From assembly GCA_031292305.1 (NCBI GenBank), contig JARLHJ010000046.1:1-64000 (forward strand): 64,000 nucleotides of DNA, read 5' to 3'. The position numbers and the translations under genes were made by a program. Positions 31,396 through 39,815 of the stretch are shown piece after piece. The notes under the pieces are model-generated. The model was not told the DNA's origin and made no database searches. It worked only from the letters and a program-made list of their open reading frames with translations. The stretch is from Candidatus Babeliales bacterium. Lineage in GTDB: Bacteria; Babelota; Babeliae; Babelales; JABDEC01. Each line of letters begins with the position of its first letter. Within the stretch, counting starts at the first letter, position 1.

Positions 31396-33135
31396 TTATC
31401 TACAGATCCAAGTCGACGTTGGCATTTTAAAGTACGGCATATATTTTTTTGCTAATGCCAACTTAAATATATCTGCAATTACATCTTTATTAATGATCAT
31501 ATTAAGATATGCAACTCCAGAAAGTATATTAATTTGTTCATCAGAATAAGCAAAATTATAAGTTGAGCAATATAAACTATTTACGCAAGCTTCATAATCA
31601 AAACTTCTTAGTGTTTCAATTAACGGAATATATTTTGGATCAACTTTGATTATTAATTTCGCAATTTCATCTTCTGTCATAGTTTTTATCGGATTTATTC
31701 GAGGCATATAAATCACAATTGGATTATCTGGAAATGTCTCTAAGCCATATACCGTTAATGAATTATTAGCGACACCTACTGAATTAATTGCTGGAAATTT
31801 TAAAGCATTCTTGCTTGCATAACTTTGGGCACCCATCAATTCTGGGCAACCTATAATATCTGAAGAATAGTCTAATGCAATTATTACGTCTAATGATCTT
31901 TCTGGCCTTAGTAGTGGAGGGAATGGAAGATTAAAGTCTATCCCCGCATCCATAAGCACTACATTTTGTTGATCATTGCATGGTGTATCTTGTATTAAGT
32001 AATTAATGTTTGAAACTTGAGCAGGTAAAAATCTATCATCACAATAATTTTGATATAATAATTTTTCATTTTTTAAATCAGAAAGATATTCTTCAAGTTT
32101 AATTAATTTGTTAAGCATAACTTTTGGTAAGAATGAAAATGTTGAATTTAAAAAATTTTTAAATTTTTCTTCTATTGATAGCTTACTACACAGTTCTTCT
32201 GGAGTTACATCATAGGCTGATCCAAATATACCTAATAAAAATGATAAGTTTTGCTCTGGAGCGTTATTTAAAGATTTACCGTTTTCAAATTGTCTACCAA
32301 ATGCCCATGTCGGTACAAAAGATTGCTCTTTAATATTTCCACATTCATATGGTGTAAATTCGTACCATTGATAATTTAATTTTGATATAGGCTGAATTGA
32401 TGTATAGATTGGAAATGGTACATTCCCATCTTTAATTACATCAACTTGTTCGCTTAGTTTTAAATTTTGACGATTTTCATTAGGATAAAATAAATTATCT
32501 AATATTGCAGCTCCCCAAAGATCCACTGAGCATAAAGGTTGATCAAAAACTTTTTTTGTAATTAAATCCTTAATGATTCCAGAATATTGATCATGGTCAA
32601 TATTTAATATTCCTTCATTAGAACAAACATGAATATTTTCACTCATGTTTTTAGAAATTTGATATTGAGTATCAGATAATTTTTGATTTAAAGATAACCA
32701 TGCAGCCATTGCCCAAGTAGAACCTGATAACCCTGCAATGTAAGTTACACAATCAAGAAGGCCTATTTCTTGGGCTCCCAATAAAGAACCTAGAGTACCT
32801 ATAGTAGCCCTGTAACCTCCACCACTTGCACACATACCAATACGTAATTCTTTATTATCTAAAGAATCCATATTTAAAAATTTAGCTAAAGCAAGGTTAT
32901 TAACAATTAATCTTTTTGAAACCACCGCTTGTTCTTCTAGTGATAAATGCGGGCTTTTTCTAACATAAGCAATTTGATCTTTATAAGGATTTGAACTATT
33001 AAACTTTGTTTGCAAATACTGCTTAATTAAATTATTAACAATATTTAAATCTGATACATTAAAAGAAACTGCTTGGGAAATATTTGTACTAAAAATAAAA
33101 ATTAATACAAACTTCCAATAAAACCTTGTCTTCAT
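31396..33135 (-). CDS. Secreted cytosolic-phospholipase-A2-like enzyme (PLA2c/lysophospholipase catalytic domain)
   Basis: This 579-residue protein has a signal peptide (MKTRFYWKFVLIFIFSTNISQA). The catalytic domain matches eukaryotic group IV phospholipase A2 and fungal phospholipase B: the oxyanion segment SGGGYRAT (residues 104-111), the nucleophile elbow GLSGSTW with Ser137, and the Asp segment DAGIDFNLPFPPLLRPERSLD near residue 395, equivalent to the DSGLTFNLPYPLILRP region of cPLA2. The Ser-Asp dyad and the Arg of the oxyanion region are present. A C2 domain is absent. It probably releases fatty acids from phospholipids outside the bacterial cytoplasm, plausibly host membranes. Eukaryotic origin by transfer is possible but not shown. 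Confidence 0.88.
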   Translation of the reverse strand: MKTRFYWKFVLIFIFSTNISQAVSFNVSDLNIVNNLIKQYLQTKFNSSNPYKDQIAYVRKSPHLSLEEQAVVSKRLIVNNLALAKFLNMDSLDNKELRIGMCASGGGYRATIGTLGSLLGAQEIGLLDCVTYIAGLSGSTWAMAAWLSLNQKLSDTQYQISKNMSENIHVCSNEGILNIDHDQYSGIIKDLITKKVFDQPLCSVDLWGAAILDNLFYPNENRQNLKLSEQVDVIKDGNVPFPIYTSIQPISKLNYQWYEFTPYECGNIKEQSFVPTWAFGRQFENGKSLNNAPEQNLSFLLGIFGSAYDVTPEELCSKLSIEEKFKNFLNSTFSFLPKVMLNKLIKLEEYLSDLKNEKLLYQNYCDDRFLPAQVSNINYLIQDTPCNDQQNVVLMDAGIDFNLPFPPLLRPERSLDVIIALDYSSDIIGCPELMGAQSYASKNALKFPAINSVGVANNSLTVYGLETFPDNPIVIYMPRINPIKTMTEDEIAKLIIKVDPKYIPLIETLRSFDYEACVNSLYCSTYNFAYSDEQINILSGVAYLNMIINKDVIADIFKLALAKKYMPYFKMPTSTWICR

Positions 33136-33201
33136 CTTTTCTCCTTTTTTATATAAACCAGATTAGACAAGGTTAGAAAATTTTTATATTAAACTTCAAT
33201 A

Positions 33202-33927
33202 CTATTTTAGATTCAATTCTTTCCACATATTTAAAGAAACTTCAAAATGAGGCAAGGCTAAATCTAACATTCCTTGTGCATAAACTTTAATCTCATTTTG
33301 CGCACCATGCCCAAGTCTTAATTTTATAAAATGCATAAAAGAATGAAGATTAACGGTGTAAATAAATTCCGTATATGTACAAACAGGTAAAAGACCACGG
33401 GCTTGCTCTCTGCAAACACCATTTTCTAATAACATATTATAACCTTCAACTGCTGATTCTAATGACTTTTTGTATTGCGCTAATACAGCATCATTATTAA
33501 ACTCACCAAAAGAAGCTTGTCTATTATTTACATCTTGATAACGCCATTTATTTGGAATAAAAAATTCTAATGGCGCTTTAACATATCTATAACTAATCTC
33601 ATTATAAGAGCTCATTCTATGACGCATCCATTGACGCACTACATAAATTGGGGCTTTTATTCTAAATGATAATTGATTATGTTCAAACGGACTTGTATGA
33701 TTATGTTCAATTAAATATTTAATTAATTTCTTATCTCTGTCTGTTAAATCTGTTACAAGTTTACCAAAAGATACACGGGCTGCGTTTACTACGTCTATAT
33801 CGCTTCCTGAAACACGCACTAGTTCTATTGAACTTATACCATCTTCTAGTGGATCTAATTTTAAAGTTGATGCTTCTGAAGTAAAGTAATCTTCAACTAT
33901 AATTTGCTTTTGATTTTCTATATTCAT
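33202..33927 (-). CDS. thyX: Flavin-dependent thymidylate synthase
   Basis: ThyX makes dTMP from dUMP using FAD, NADPH and methylene-tetrahydrofolate. The start at 33927 has AGGAATGAA just upstream; a longer frame starting 21 codons earlier adds residues unlike the family. The 241-residue protein carries the ThyX signature RHRMSSYNEISYRY (near 102-115), HTSPFEHNQLSFRIKAPI before it, and EQARGLLPVCTYTEFIYTVN with the dUMP-binding Arg after it. The length is normal. No thyA is in the window. Confidence 0.95.
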   Translation of the reverse strand: MNIENQKQIIVEDYFTSEASTLKLDPLEDGISSIELVRVSGSDIDVVNAARVSFGKLVTDLTDRDKKLIKYLIEHNHTSPFEHNQLSFRIKAPIYVVRQWMRHRMSSYNEISYRYVKAPLEFFIPNKWRYQDVNNRQASFGEFNNDAVLAQYKKSLESAVEGYNMLLENGVCREQARGLLPVCTYTEFIYTVNLHSFMHFIKLRLGHGAQNEIKVYAQGMLDLALPHFEVSLNMWKELNLK

Positions 33928-34025
33928 TTCATTCCTAATAAATTTTGTGTTTAAATAATTTTGACATATAACTATTAAGTTGGCAAACATAGTTAACTTT
34001 TATTAAATAAATTTTGCAGGATAAA

Positions 34026-34628
34026 ATGAAAACAATATTGTCTTTTTTAGTTCTACTCATTACACACTTAATTACTTACTCCGAAAATATAATTATTCGC
34101 CCGGCAATTAAAGATGATTTTGAGAAGCTTATGATTGTAGACAAAAAAATTTCATATGAATATTTTAAACCAATATTTTTGAAATACTATTCAGAATTAC
34201 CTTTTGGAAAAGATCCTGACCAATATTTAGAATTAGATCTCAAACAAGATGAAATTTATTTTAATAACTACATACAAGACCCCAATAAAAATATGATTAA
34301 TCTTGCATGGGATAAAAATAATAAAAATATAGCTGGCATGACTTTTTTTCATAAAGAAGATAATATTTTACACATAGACCTTTTATTGGTCGATAAAGAT
34401 TATCGTAATATGAAAATTGGTAGAAAACTTTTAAATTCTGCAATAAATTTCTATAAAGATATTAAAACATGTTTATTGTATACATTAAGATTCGGAAATG
34501 AAAGTACGCATAAATTTTATAAAGCAATGGGCTTTAAATGTACCGGAATAAGACCCGGAAAGGAATCTAAATTTATTTTCCAAGGTTATCCTGAGGTATT
34601 TTTAGATTATAAGCTTGAATTATCTTAA
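34026..34628 (+). CDS. GNAT-family N-acetyltransferase with signal peptide
   Basis: This 200-residue protein starts at the ATG at 34026, preceded by AGGA. It begins with a hydrophobic export signal (MKTILSFLVLLITHLITYS) directly followed by the first GNAT strand, IIIRPAIKDDFEKL. The acetyl-CoA loop is LLLVDKDYRNMKIGRKLL, a weakened Q/RxxGxG/A motif. Strands with NESTHKFYKAMGFKCTG close the fold. GNAT enzymes are normally cytosolic, so export is unusual. A paralog with a frameshifted signal peptide is at 38709-39319. The substrate is unknown. Confidence 0.82.
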   Translation: MKTILSFLVLLITHLITYSENIIIRPAIKDDFEKLMIVDKKISYEYFKPIFLKYYSELPFGKDPDQYLELDLKQDEIYFNNYIQDPNKNMINLAWDKNNKNIAGMTFFHKEDNILHIDLLLVDKDYRNMKIGRKLLNSAINFYKDIKTCLLYTLRFGNESTHKFYKAMGFKCTGIRPGKESKFIFQGYPEVFLDYKLELS

Positions 34629-34855
34629 TTGTTTTAATAACCTACTGGCCTTTATTTTAACCTGAAAAAGCCTAATTACCAAATACAGTTGCTTAAAATT
34701 ACAGTTTTGGTATAGTAAATAATACTTACTAACTTGATTTTTGACAATACTTCAGACTATAATGTTATTTCAAATATAAATTTTCCTGTGGTTTATTTTA
34801 ATTTATCTTGAATAATATGCCTCAATAATCTTTCGGATATAATAATGGAGAAAAG

Positions 34856-36052
34856 ATGAAATATATAATATTGATAATTACCTGCATTTTTCACCTTTTT
34901 TTAGGCGCGGCTGAACCTGGGCAAAGCGATTATAAAAGCGAAATATTAAATAAAATAGCAACGTTAAAGCAACAAATTAAGGTCAAGCCTGACCAAGCAT
35001 CTGTTTTAAATTACAGCATTTCTCAGCAATATTTTAAATTAGAATTATTTAACTCAAGTATGAAATACCTCCTGTTAGCTATTTCGCAAGAATCTAATAA
35101 AGAAATTAGATTAATAATAATTAAGGGTTTTAATGAATTTATAGATACATTAAAAAAGCATATACAAATGGAACCTGATTATGAAAAAAAAATTAAATAT
35201 TTAACAATTCTTAAATCACAACCATTTGATAGACAAGTTACTGAATATGCAAATTTAGAATTAAAAAAATTAACAGAATCTTTATTAGATTTAGCTCAGA
35301 CAAAGATTACTAGTTATGAAAATTATATGTTTATAATAAATAGTTTAGTGCAATTTCAAAAGACACTAAACCCTGAAGAAGAACTATATAATATTATTCA
35401 AGTAAACATTGACCATTTACTAATACATTTTAAAACTGTAAAAAAAAGTCGCCTTGCGTTATCGTCAAGCCAAAGCTGTGACAGCTTGTCAGAATTTACA
35501 GATTCTGAACTCCTCAAATTTAATAATAGCCCATTACCTTTAAGCCCAAAAGACGTGAATTTGAGCATTAATCTTCGCCCAACCCAAAGTCCTATAGATT
35601 CTCAAGATGGCTTGACACCTTCAGCGCATGAAGCACTGCCATCACCTTCTTATGAATATTTTTCAGAGAGAAGTCATTTGAAATATCCTATAACTCTTGG
35701 TATTGATGAAGAAAAAAATTCATCTGACCAATATAAATATCCAACTAGGTTAGAGTTATTAAGACGTAGTGACACGCCCACAATAGCAGATGATTCAGCT
35801 AAGTTAAAGCCCAAATTTTTACGACCAATTAGTATTGTTCAAAAAATGCAAAATGAGGAAAAAGAGTCACACGCGCAAGTAATTCCACATATACCAAAAT
35901 CTCAATCAGATAATAATTTAGCAGCTTTAAAACAGGCAAGGCGGTTGGCAAGAATACAACCAAAAAAAATCGAGCCTTTAGAAAAAACGTTAGTTGCTAT
36001 AGAAGATATGGAAAAAATAGTTAATCAAAATCGTTGTTGTACATTACAATAA
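34856..36052 (+). CDS. Secreted helical-repeat protein ending in a CaaX box (CTLQ)
   Basis: This 398-residue protein belongs to no named family that I recognise. It has a signal peptide (MKYIILIITCIFHLFLGAA), then a helical region of about 150 residues with TPR-like pairs (YFKLELFNSSMKYLLLAIS). A long low-complexity Ser/Pro-rich stretch and a basic segment (LKQARRLARIQPKK) follow. The last residues are NRCCTLQ, with Cys four from the end: the form of a eukaryotic prenylation site with a farnesyl-type final residue. The next gene is a paralog that also ends in a CaaX box. A secreted protein lipidated by the host is an attractive but untested reading. Confidence 0.75.
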   Translation: MKYIILIITCIFHLFLGAAEPGQSDYKSEILNKIATLKQQIKVKPDQASVLNYSISQQYFKLELFNSSMKYLLLAISQESNKEIRLIIIKGFNEFIDTLKKHIQMEPDYEKKIKYLTILKSQPFDRQVTEYANLELKKLTESLLDLAQTKITSYENYMFIINSLVQFQKTLNPEEELYNIIQVNIDHLLIHFKTVKKSRLALSSSQSCDSLSEFTDSELLKFNNSPLPLSPKDVNLSINLRPTQSPIDSQDGLTPSAHEALPSPSYEYFSERSHLKYPITLGIDEEKNSSDQYKYPTRLELLRRSDTPTIADDSAKLKPKFLRPISIVQKMQNEEKESHAQVIPHIPKSQSDNNLAALKQARRLARIQPKKIEPLEKTLVAIEDMEKIVNQNRCCTLQ

Positions 36053-36073
36053 CTTTACAAATCGAGGTTTAAA

Positions 36074-37159
36074 ATGAGAATAGTATTTTTATGTTTAATT
36101 AATTTATTTATGTGTATGTATAGTGCTGATTCTTCGCAATCTAATTTTGATACAGATTTATCAAAACTTTTTATTGCTGAGCTCGATATAAGAACATTGG
36201 TTAATAAGCGATCTTGCGCTGCTGATTCCGAAAGACCAAGTATAAATTTGCAAATCGCTATCAGATTAACTTTTATAGGAGACTACCAATCTGCAATAAG
36301 GTATTATTTGTTAGCTGGCAAACAAGATATAGATCCTCAAACTAGAAGTTTAGCAATGTCTAAACTGCAATCTTTATTTATAAAAATTAGCAATGATGCA
36401 GATAATTTATATCTAAATAAATCATTTGAAGTCGCTAGACAACTTTATGAATTATTAGCTGAACAAACATTTAATAAAAACTTACAAACATTTGCTAAAG
36501 AAAAATTAAGTGAACTAATACAATACAAATCTGCTAAAAAATTAAATCCTTCTCACAGGCAAAGATTAACTCAATATGAAGATTCTGATGAAGAAGAAAT
36601 TTCAGAAATGAACTTACAAAGACAAAGTGGCACACCAAAAAATCGCGGAGCATCTTCTACCTCTTTAGATCAGTTTGGTGAAAGATCAACATCTCCAATT
36701 AAAGCAGTTTCTAGAGGTCAAAGCCCTGCAAGTACAAGCCAGCTTAAATCATATCACTTAAGAGCACGACCTAGATCTGAATCAGTAGAATCATATCATC
36801 CTAAAACAAGCTCTGCAAGAAACTTGCCAGCATTAGAAAATATAGAAGATGAAATACAACACCCACATATGGTCAAATCTAAATTACACAAACTAAAAAA
36901 ATCAGAATCTGAACCAAATAACATTTCTGCACGTTATATGAAAAGAACGACTCAAGAATCGCCTCAAAGCCCTCGTTTAACTCCAGAACCAAAACTATCC
37001 GATTTAGTAGATGTGGATAAAGAAGTATTCCTAAGAGAAGATTTTATTGCAGAAGAATTATCTGATACTGATCGTCTAGAACTAAGAGAACTACAAAAAA
37101 GTTTAGAATCCGAAAATGCACGAGAAGAAAAATCAAAAAGAAGATGTGTAATACTGTAG
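36074..37159 (+). CDS. Secreted helical-repeat protein ending in a CaaX box (CVIL)
   Basis: This 361-residue paralog of the preceding gene lies 21 bases downstream, with AGGTTTAAA before ATG. A signal peptide (MRIVFLCLINLFMCMYSA) is followed by TPR-like helices (IRLTFIGDYQSAIRYYLLAG, SFEVARQLYELLAEQTF) and a Ser/Arg/Pro-rich disordered middle with many RS or SP pairs. An acidic-basic C-terminus ends SKRRCVIL. CVIL preceded by basic residues is a textbook geranylgeranylation signal in eukaryotic small GTPases. The two genes are probably co-transcribed and may act in the same host process. The function is unknown. Confidence 0.75.
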   Translation: MRIVFLCLINLFMCMYSADSSQSNFDTDLSKLFIAELDIRTLVNKRSCAADSERPSINLQIAIRLTFIGDYQSAIRYYLLAGKQDIDPQTRSLAMSKLQSLFIKISNDADNLYLNKSFEVARQLYELLAEQTFNKNLQTFAKEKLSELIQYKSAKKLNPSHRQRLTQYEDSDEEEISEMNLQRQSGTPKNRGASSTSLDQFGERSTSPIKAVSRGQSPASTSQLKSYHLRARPRSESVESYHPKTSSARNLPALENIEDEIQHPHMVKSKLHKLKKSESEPNNISARYMKRTTQESPQSPRLTPEPKLSDLVDVDKEVFLREDFIAEELSDTDRLELRELQKSLESENAREEKSKRRCVIL

Positions 37160-37170
37160 GTTAAATTTTA

Positions 37171-37204
37171 GCAGGGTGTCAAATTTTTAAATTTGACACC
37201 CTGC
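37171..37204. terminator. Long hairpin between convergent genes, REP-like
   Basis: The 16-bp perfect stem GCAGGGTGTCAAATTT with its complement has a 2-base loop. It lies between the stop codons of the CVIL gene and the outer-membrane barrel gene. T-runs are weak on both strands. Its core GGTGTCAAAT...GACACC resembles hairpins near 50404, 50488 and 63414. Confidence 0.65.
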
Positions 37205-37212
37205 TGTTTCAT

Positions 37213-38571
37213 TTAGAATGAAAAATCTATTCCTAACCAAATAGCCCACTGCTCTAATGCATTCTTATCTTTTGCAAATTCATAAGAACCACCAACATAA
37301 ACAGGTAGTGTATGTTTTGCCTCTGTTGCGAAATAACCCATCAAAATATATATTTTATTTGTCAAAGCTGAAGGCTGAGTAACTAAAGCTAAATCTATAC
37401 CATTTTTAAAATCTAATTGATTTTTCAAAGATACTTTTTCTTGAGCTTTCCACCATAAATTATAACCCAATTCTATGTTCCAAGAATAATGTTGATAATG
37501 CATAGCTAGCCAGAAATTAATTACGCTTCCTGGAATAACTTTAAATTTCTCTTTATTTAATTTTTTTAGTTCATTATACAATAGTGTCGATTTAATAGAT
37601 GTTAATTTGTTTTCAATAGAAAGCGGCACTGTACTTAATGCTGCATCAATGGTACTTGATAAGTCATTTAAATCTTTAAGAAATTTATTTGTGTTTTCAA
37701 GACAAGCTACAGGAGATCTTGAAAGGCGACATTCGGAAGCTGAAAATAAATATTGGTATGATAAATCAGTCATTACACAAATATACCTTTTATCTTCAAG
37801 ATGCTCAAAAATTTTAAAACCGCCATTCAAACCTACACCTGCACCCCAATGCGCACGACCAACTAAAGGTTCAAATAAGAAATCAGCTTTTGGCTTACTT
37901 GCTGTAGGAATAACAACAGAACCATAAATATTTAAATAGTCTGCATATTCTTCAGATTGATAAACCATATAACCCAATTTAGCTTCTAAGTCATCGATTC
38001 CAAATTTTTGTCTTGTATACAAACTTATTTTATCTAAATTTAATTCATTTAAAAAATCATCTACATGTGCACAATGTTCTTCTTTGCAACCTAATATAAA
38101 AGAATGCCTTGCGCGATAAAGAGAAATCTTTGCATCAACCCATAAGTTTTCTATTGAACAAATATCTTGGTGATAATTTAAAAATACCCCTAGTAATTCT
38201 CTATGTGGACATAATAAATAATTATCAATTTGGTTAACCAAGTTATTAGAAGATGTGATTATATCTGTAGGAAAAAAATATTTTTTTATTTCTTTCGGTT
38301 TTCTAGAATTTTCAAAAAAAACACCACCATGAAAATAAAAATTTTCATCGCGTTCTATTATATTACCATCGGTTATTATAGGTATATCCATGTACTTTTG
38401 ATAAATTCTATAGTTATTCATAGCCAAAAATAAAGTTGCATCTTCTATAGATGATCGACCTCTAAAAAATGTTTTTTCAGAAAGACAATCTGCTTTTGAT
38501 GTCCCACAATCTGCGTTATTTTGTGCGACAATTAACAATGACATTAAACATATAATTATAAATTTTTTCAT
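37213..38571 (-). CDS. Predicted outer-membrane beta-barrel protein, paralog of 8998-10512
   Basis: This 452-residue protein has a signal peptide (MKKFIIICLMSLLIVAQNNA), amphipathic strands and a final Phe (WLGIDFSF). Blocks shared with the paralog are RSSIEDATLFLAMNNY, FLFEPLVGRAHWGAGVG, NFWLAMHYQ, ELGYNLWWKAQEKVSL and KNALEQWAIW. The family is not one I can name. Several Cys in the N-terminal third, including CPHRE, are unusual for a barrel. It may be a porin-like channel or adhesin. The start has an AGGGG ribosome-binding site. Confidence 0.8.
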   Translation of the reverse strand: MKKFIIICLMSLLIVAQNNADCGTSKADCLSEKTFFRGRSSIEDATLFLAMNNYRIYQKYMDIPIITDGNIIERDENFYFHGGVFFENSRKPKEIKKYFFPTDIITSSNNLVNQIDNYLLCPHRELLGVFLNYHQDICSIENLWVDAKISLYRARHSFILGCKEEHCAHVDDFLNELNLDKISLYTRQKFGIDDLEAKLGYMVYQSEEYADYLNIYGSVVIPTASKPKADFLFEPLVGRAHWGAGVGLNGGFKIFEHLEDKRYICVMTDLSYQYLFSASECRLSRSPVACLENTNKFLKDLNDLSSTIDAALSTVPLSIENKLTSIKSTLLYNELKKLNKEKFKVIPGSVINFWLAMHYQHYSWNIELGYNLWWKAQEKVSLKNQLDFKNGIDLALVTQPSALTNKIYILMGYFATEAKHTLPVYVGGSYEFAKDKNALEQWAIWLGIDFSF

Positions 38572-38708
38572 GGTTCCCCTATTTTTGTTAAAAACTATAT
38601 AGGGTAAAGAATAATTTTATTTTTAAAAAAAACAATCAAACTATTTTCTTGAAATTATAAACTAATATCTAATATCTTGGTTATAAACTTATTTTAATGA
38701 AGGTAAAT

Positions 38709-39319
38709 ATGTTTAAAACACCACCTTTGTCAATTTTGATTTTTTTTTAATTTTAAAATCTACTCTTCATGCATCAATTGATATTAGGCCTGCTACTGCT
38801 AATGAATTACAATCTATTTTGGAACTTGATCGCAAAGTAACTTATGAATTCTTCAAACCTTTATTTATTGATATTTACACTAATCTAGGTATTAAAAACG
38901 ATATTGATAATGATCTTGAGGAAGAATTAAAAAACGATTCCCAAACATTTTCTAATTTAATTCAATCTAATGGCATAGAACGACTACATGTAGCCTGGGA
39001 TACATTACAAAATATTCCTTGTGGATTACTTCTTTTTCATAAAGAAGAAAACAATGAAATAATGCTTGATCTGCTTCTTGTTGATAAAAATTATCGGGGT
39101 CAAGGAATTGGAAAAAGACTTGTTAACTCTACGTATAAAACGTTTGATGGAATTAAAATCGTTACAGTATATCCGGTACAATTTAACAATAAGAATACAC
39201 TTAAATTTTATGAATCACTGGGATTTAAAAATCTTGGAGTTGGACCTTTTGATAAAATAAATATTTATGGAATACGCTATTCAGATATGTATTATCACTT
39301 TAAACTTGATATGCCATGA
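38709..39319 (+). pseudogene. GNAT-family acetyltransferase with frameshifted signal peptide
   Basis: The ATG at 38709 opens a signal peptide (MFKTPPLSILIFF) that stops at TAA directly after a run of nine T (38740-38748). One more T would join it to the frame that continues LILKSTLHASIDIRPATANEL and then a complete GNAT domain (LLLVDKNYRGQGIGKRLV, NKNTLKFYESLGF). Layout and sequence match the intact paralog at 34026-34628. This is either a true frameshift, a slippage-controlled or phase-variable gene, or a sequencing error in the homopolymer. The acetyl-CoA motif RGQGIG is better preserved here than in the paralog. Confidence 0.72.
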
Positions 39320-39350
39320 AGTTTTATACTATTGTTCCAAAGTTCATAAT

Positions 39351-39812
39351 TCACTCTTTTTGTTGCGCAGATTTTAATTCTAAATTTTTTAAATGACTCT
39401 TCAAAGCAAAGGCAACATCTATGCTTGCTTTGCTTTTGTCTTCTATTTGATTATAAGCAGCTATGCAGAATGCACATTTTTTATGCAGACTATATCCCAG
39501 AATTTGATTCATTATATATTGAGAATTGGCATCCATTGAATCATATGCATCTCGAGACCATTGTCTAAAATTTTCAATTCTTTCTCTAGCTTTATCTCCG
39601 CCATACATCGCAATATCAGCCTTGAGATTATATACAGATACAAGTGCTTTTATATTATAAAAAATAGATACTGCAATTTTGTCCTTATCACCATCTGAAA
39701 GTTTACTTGTTCTTGTAAGTAATGGATCAAGAACTTCAGAATTACTTGGCTCGGCAGCCTAAAGACTTAAAACAACAAATAAAGTAGTCAAAATAACTTT
39801 ATTGAGTTTCAT
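39351..39812 (-). pseudogene. Small secreted protein with in-frame stop at the signal peptide
   Basis: From an ATG at 39812 the frame reads a signal peptide (MKLNKVILTTLFVVLSL), an in-frame TAG, then AAEPSNSEVLDPLL and an uninterrupted helical protein to 39351; the total would be 153 residues. An internal ATG at 39608 would allow an 85-residue C-terminal product with the motif CAFC. TAG is used as a normal stop elsewhere in the window, so this looks like a nonsense mutation or sequence error. It begins 3 bases after the stop of the PAF-acetylhydrolase-like gene, suggesting an operon. The family is not recognised. Confidence 0.65.
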
Positions 39813-39815
39813 ATT

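Noticed and set aside
34735-34770. TTGACA followed by TATAAT upstream of the CTLQ gene
   Set aside because: The spacing is only about 11 bases, too short for a sigma-70 promoter.
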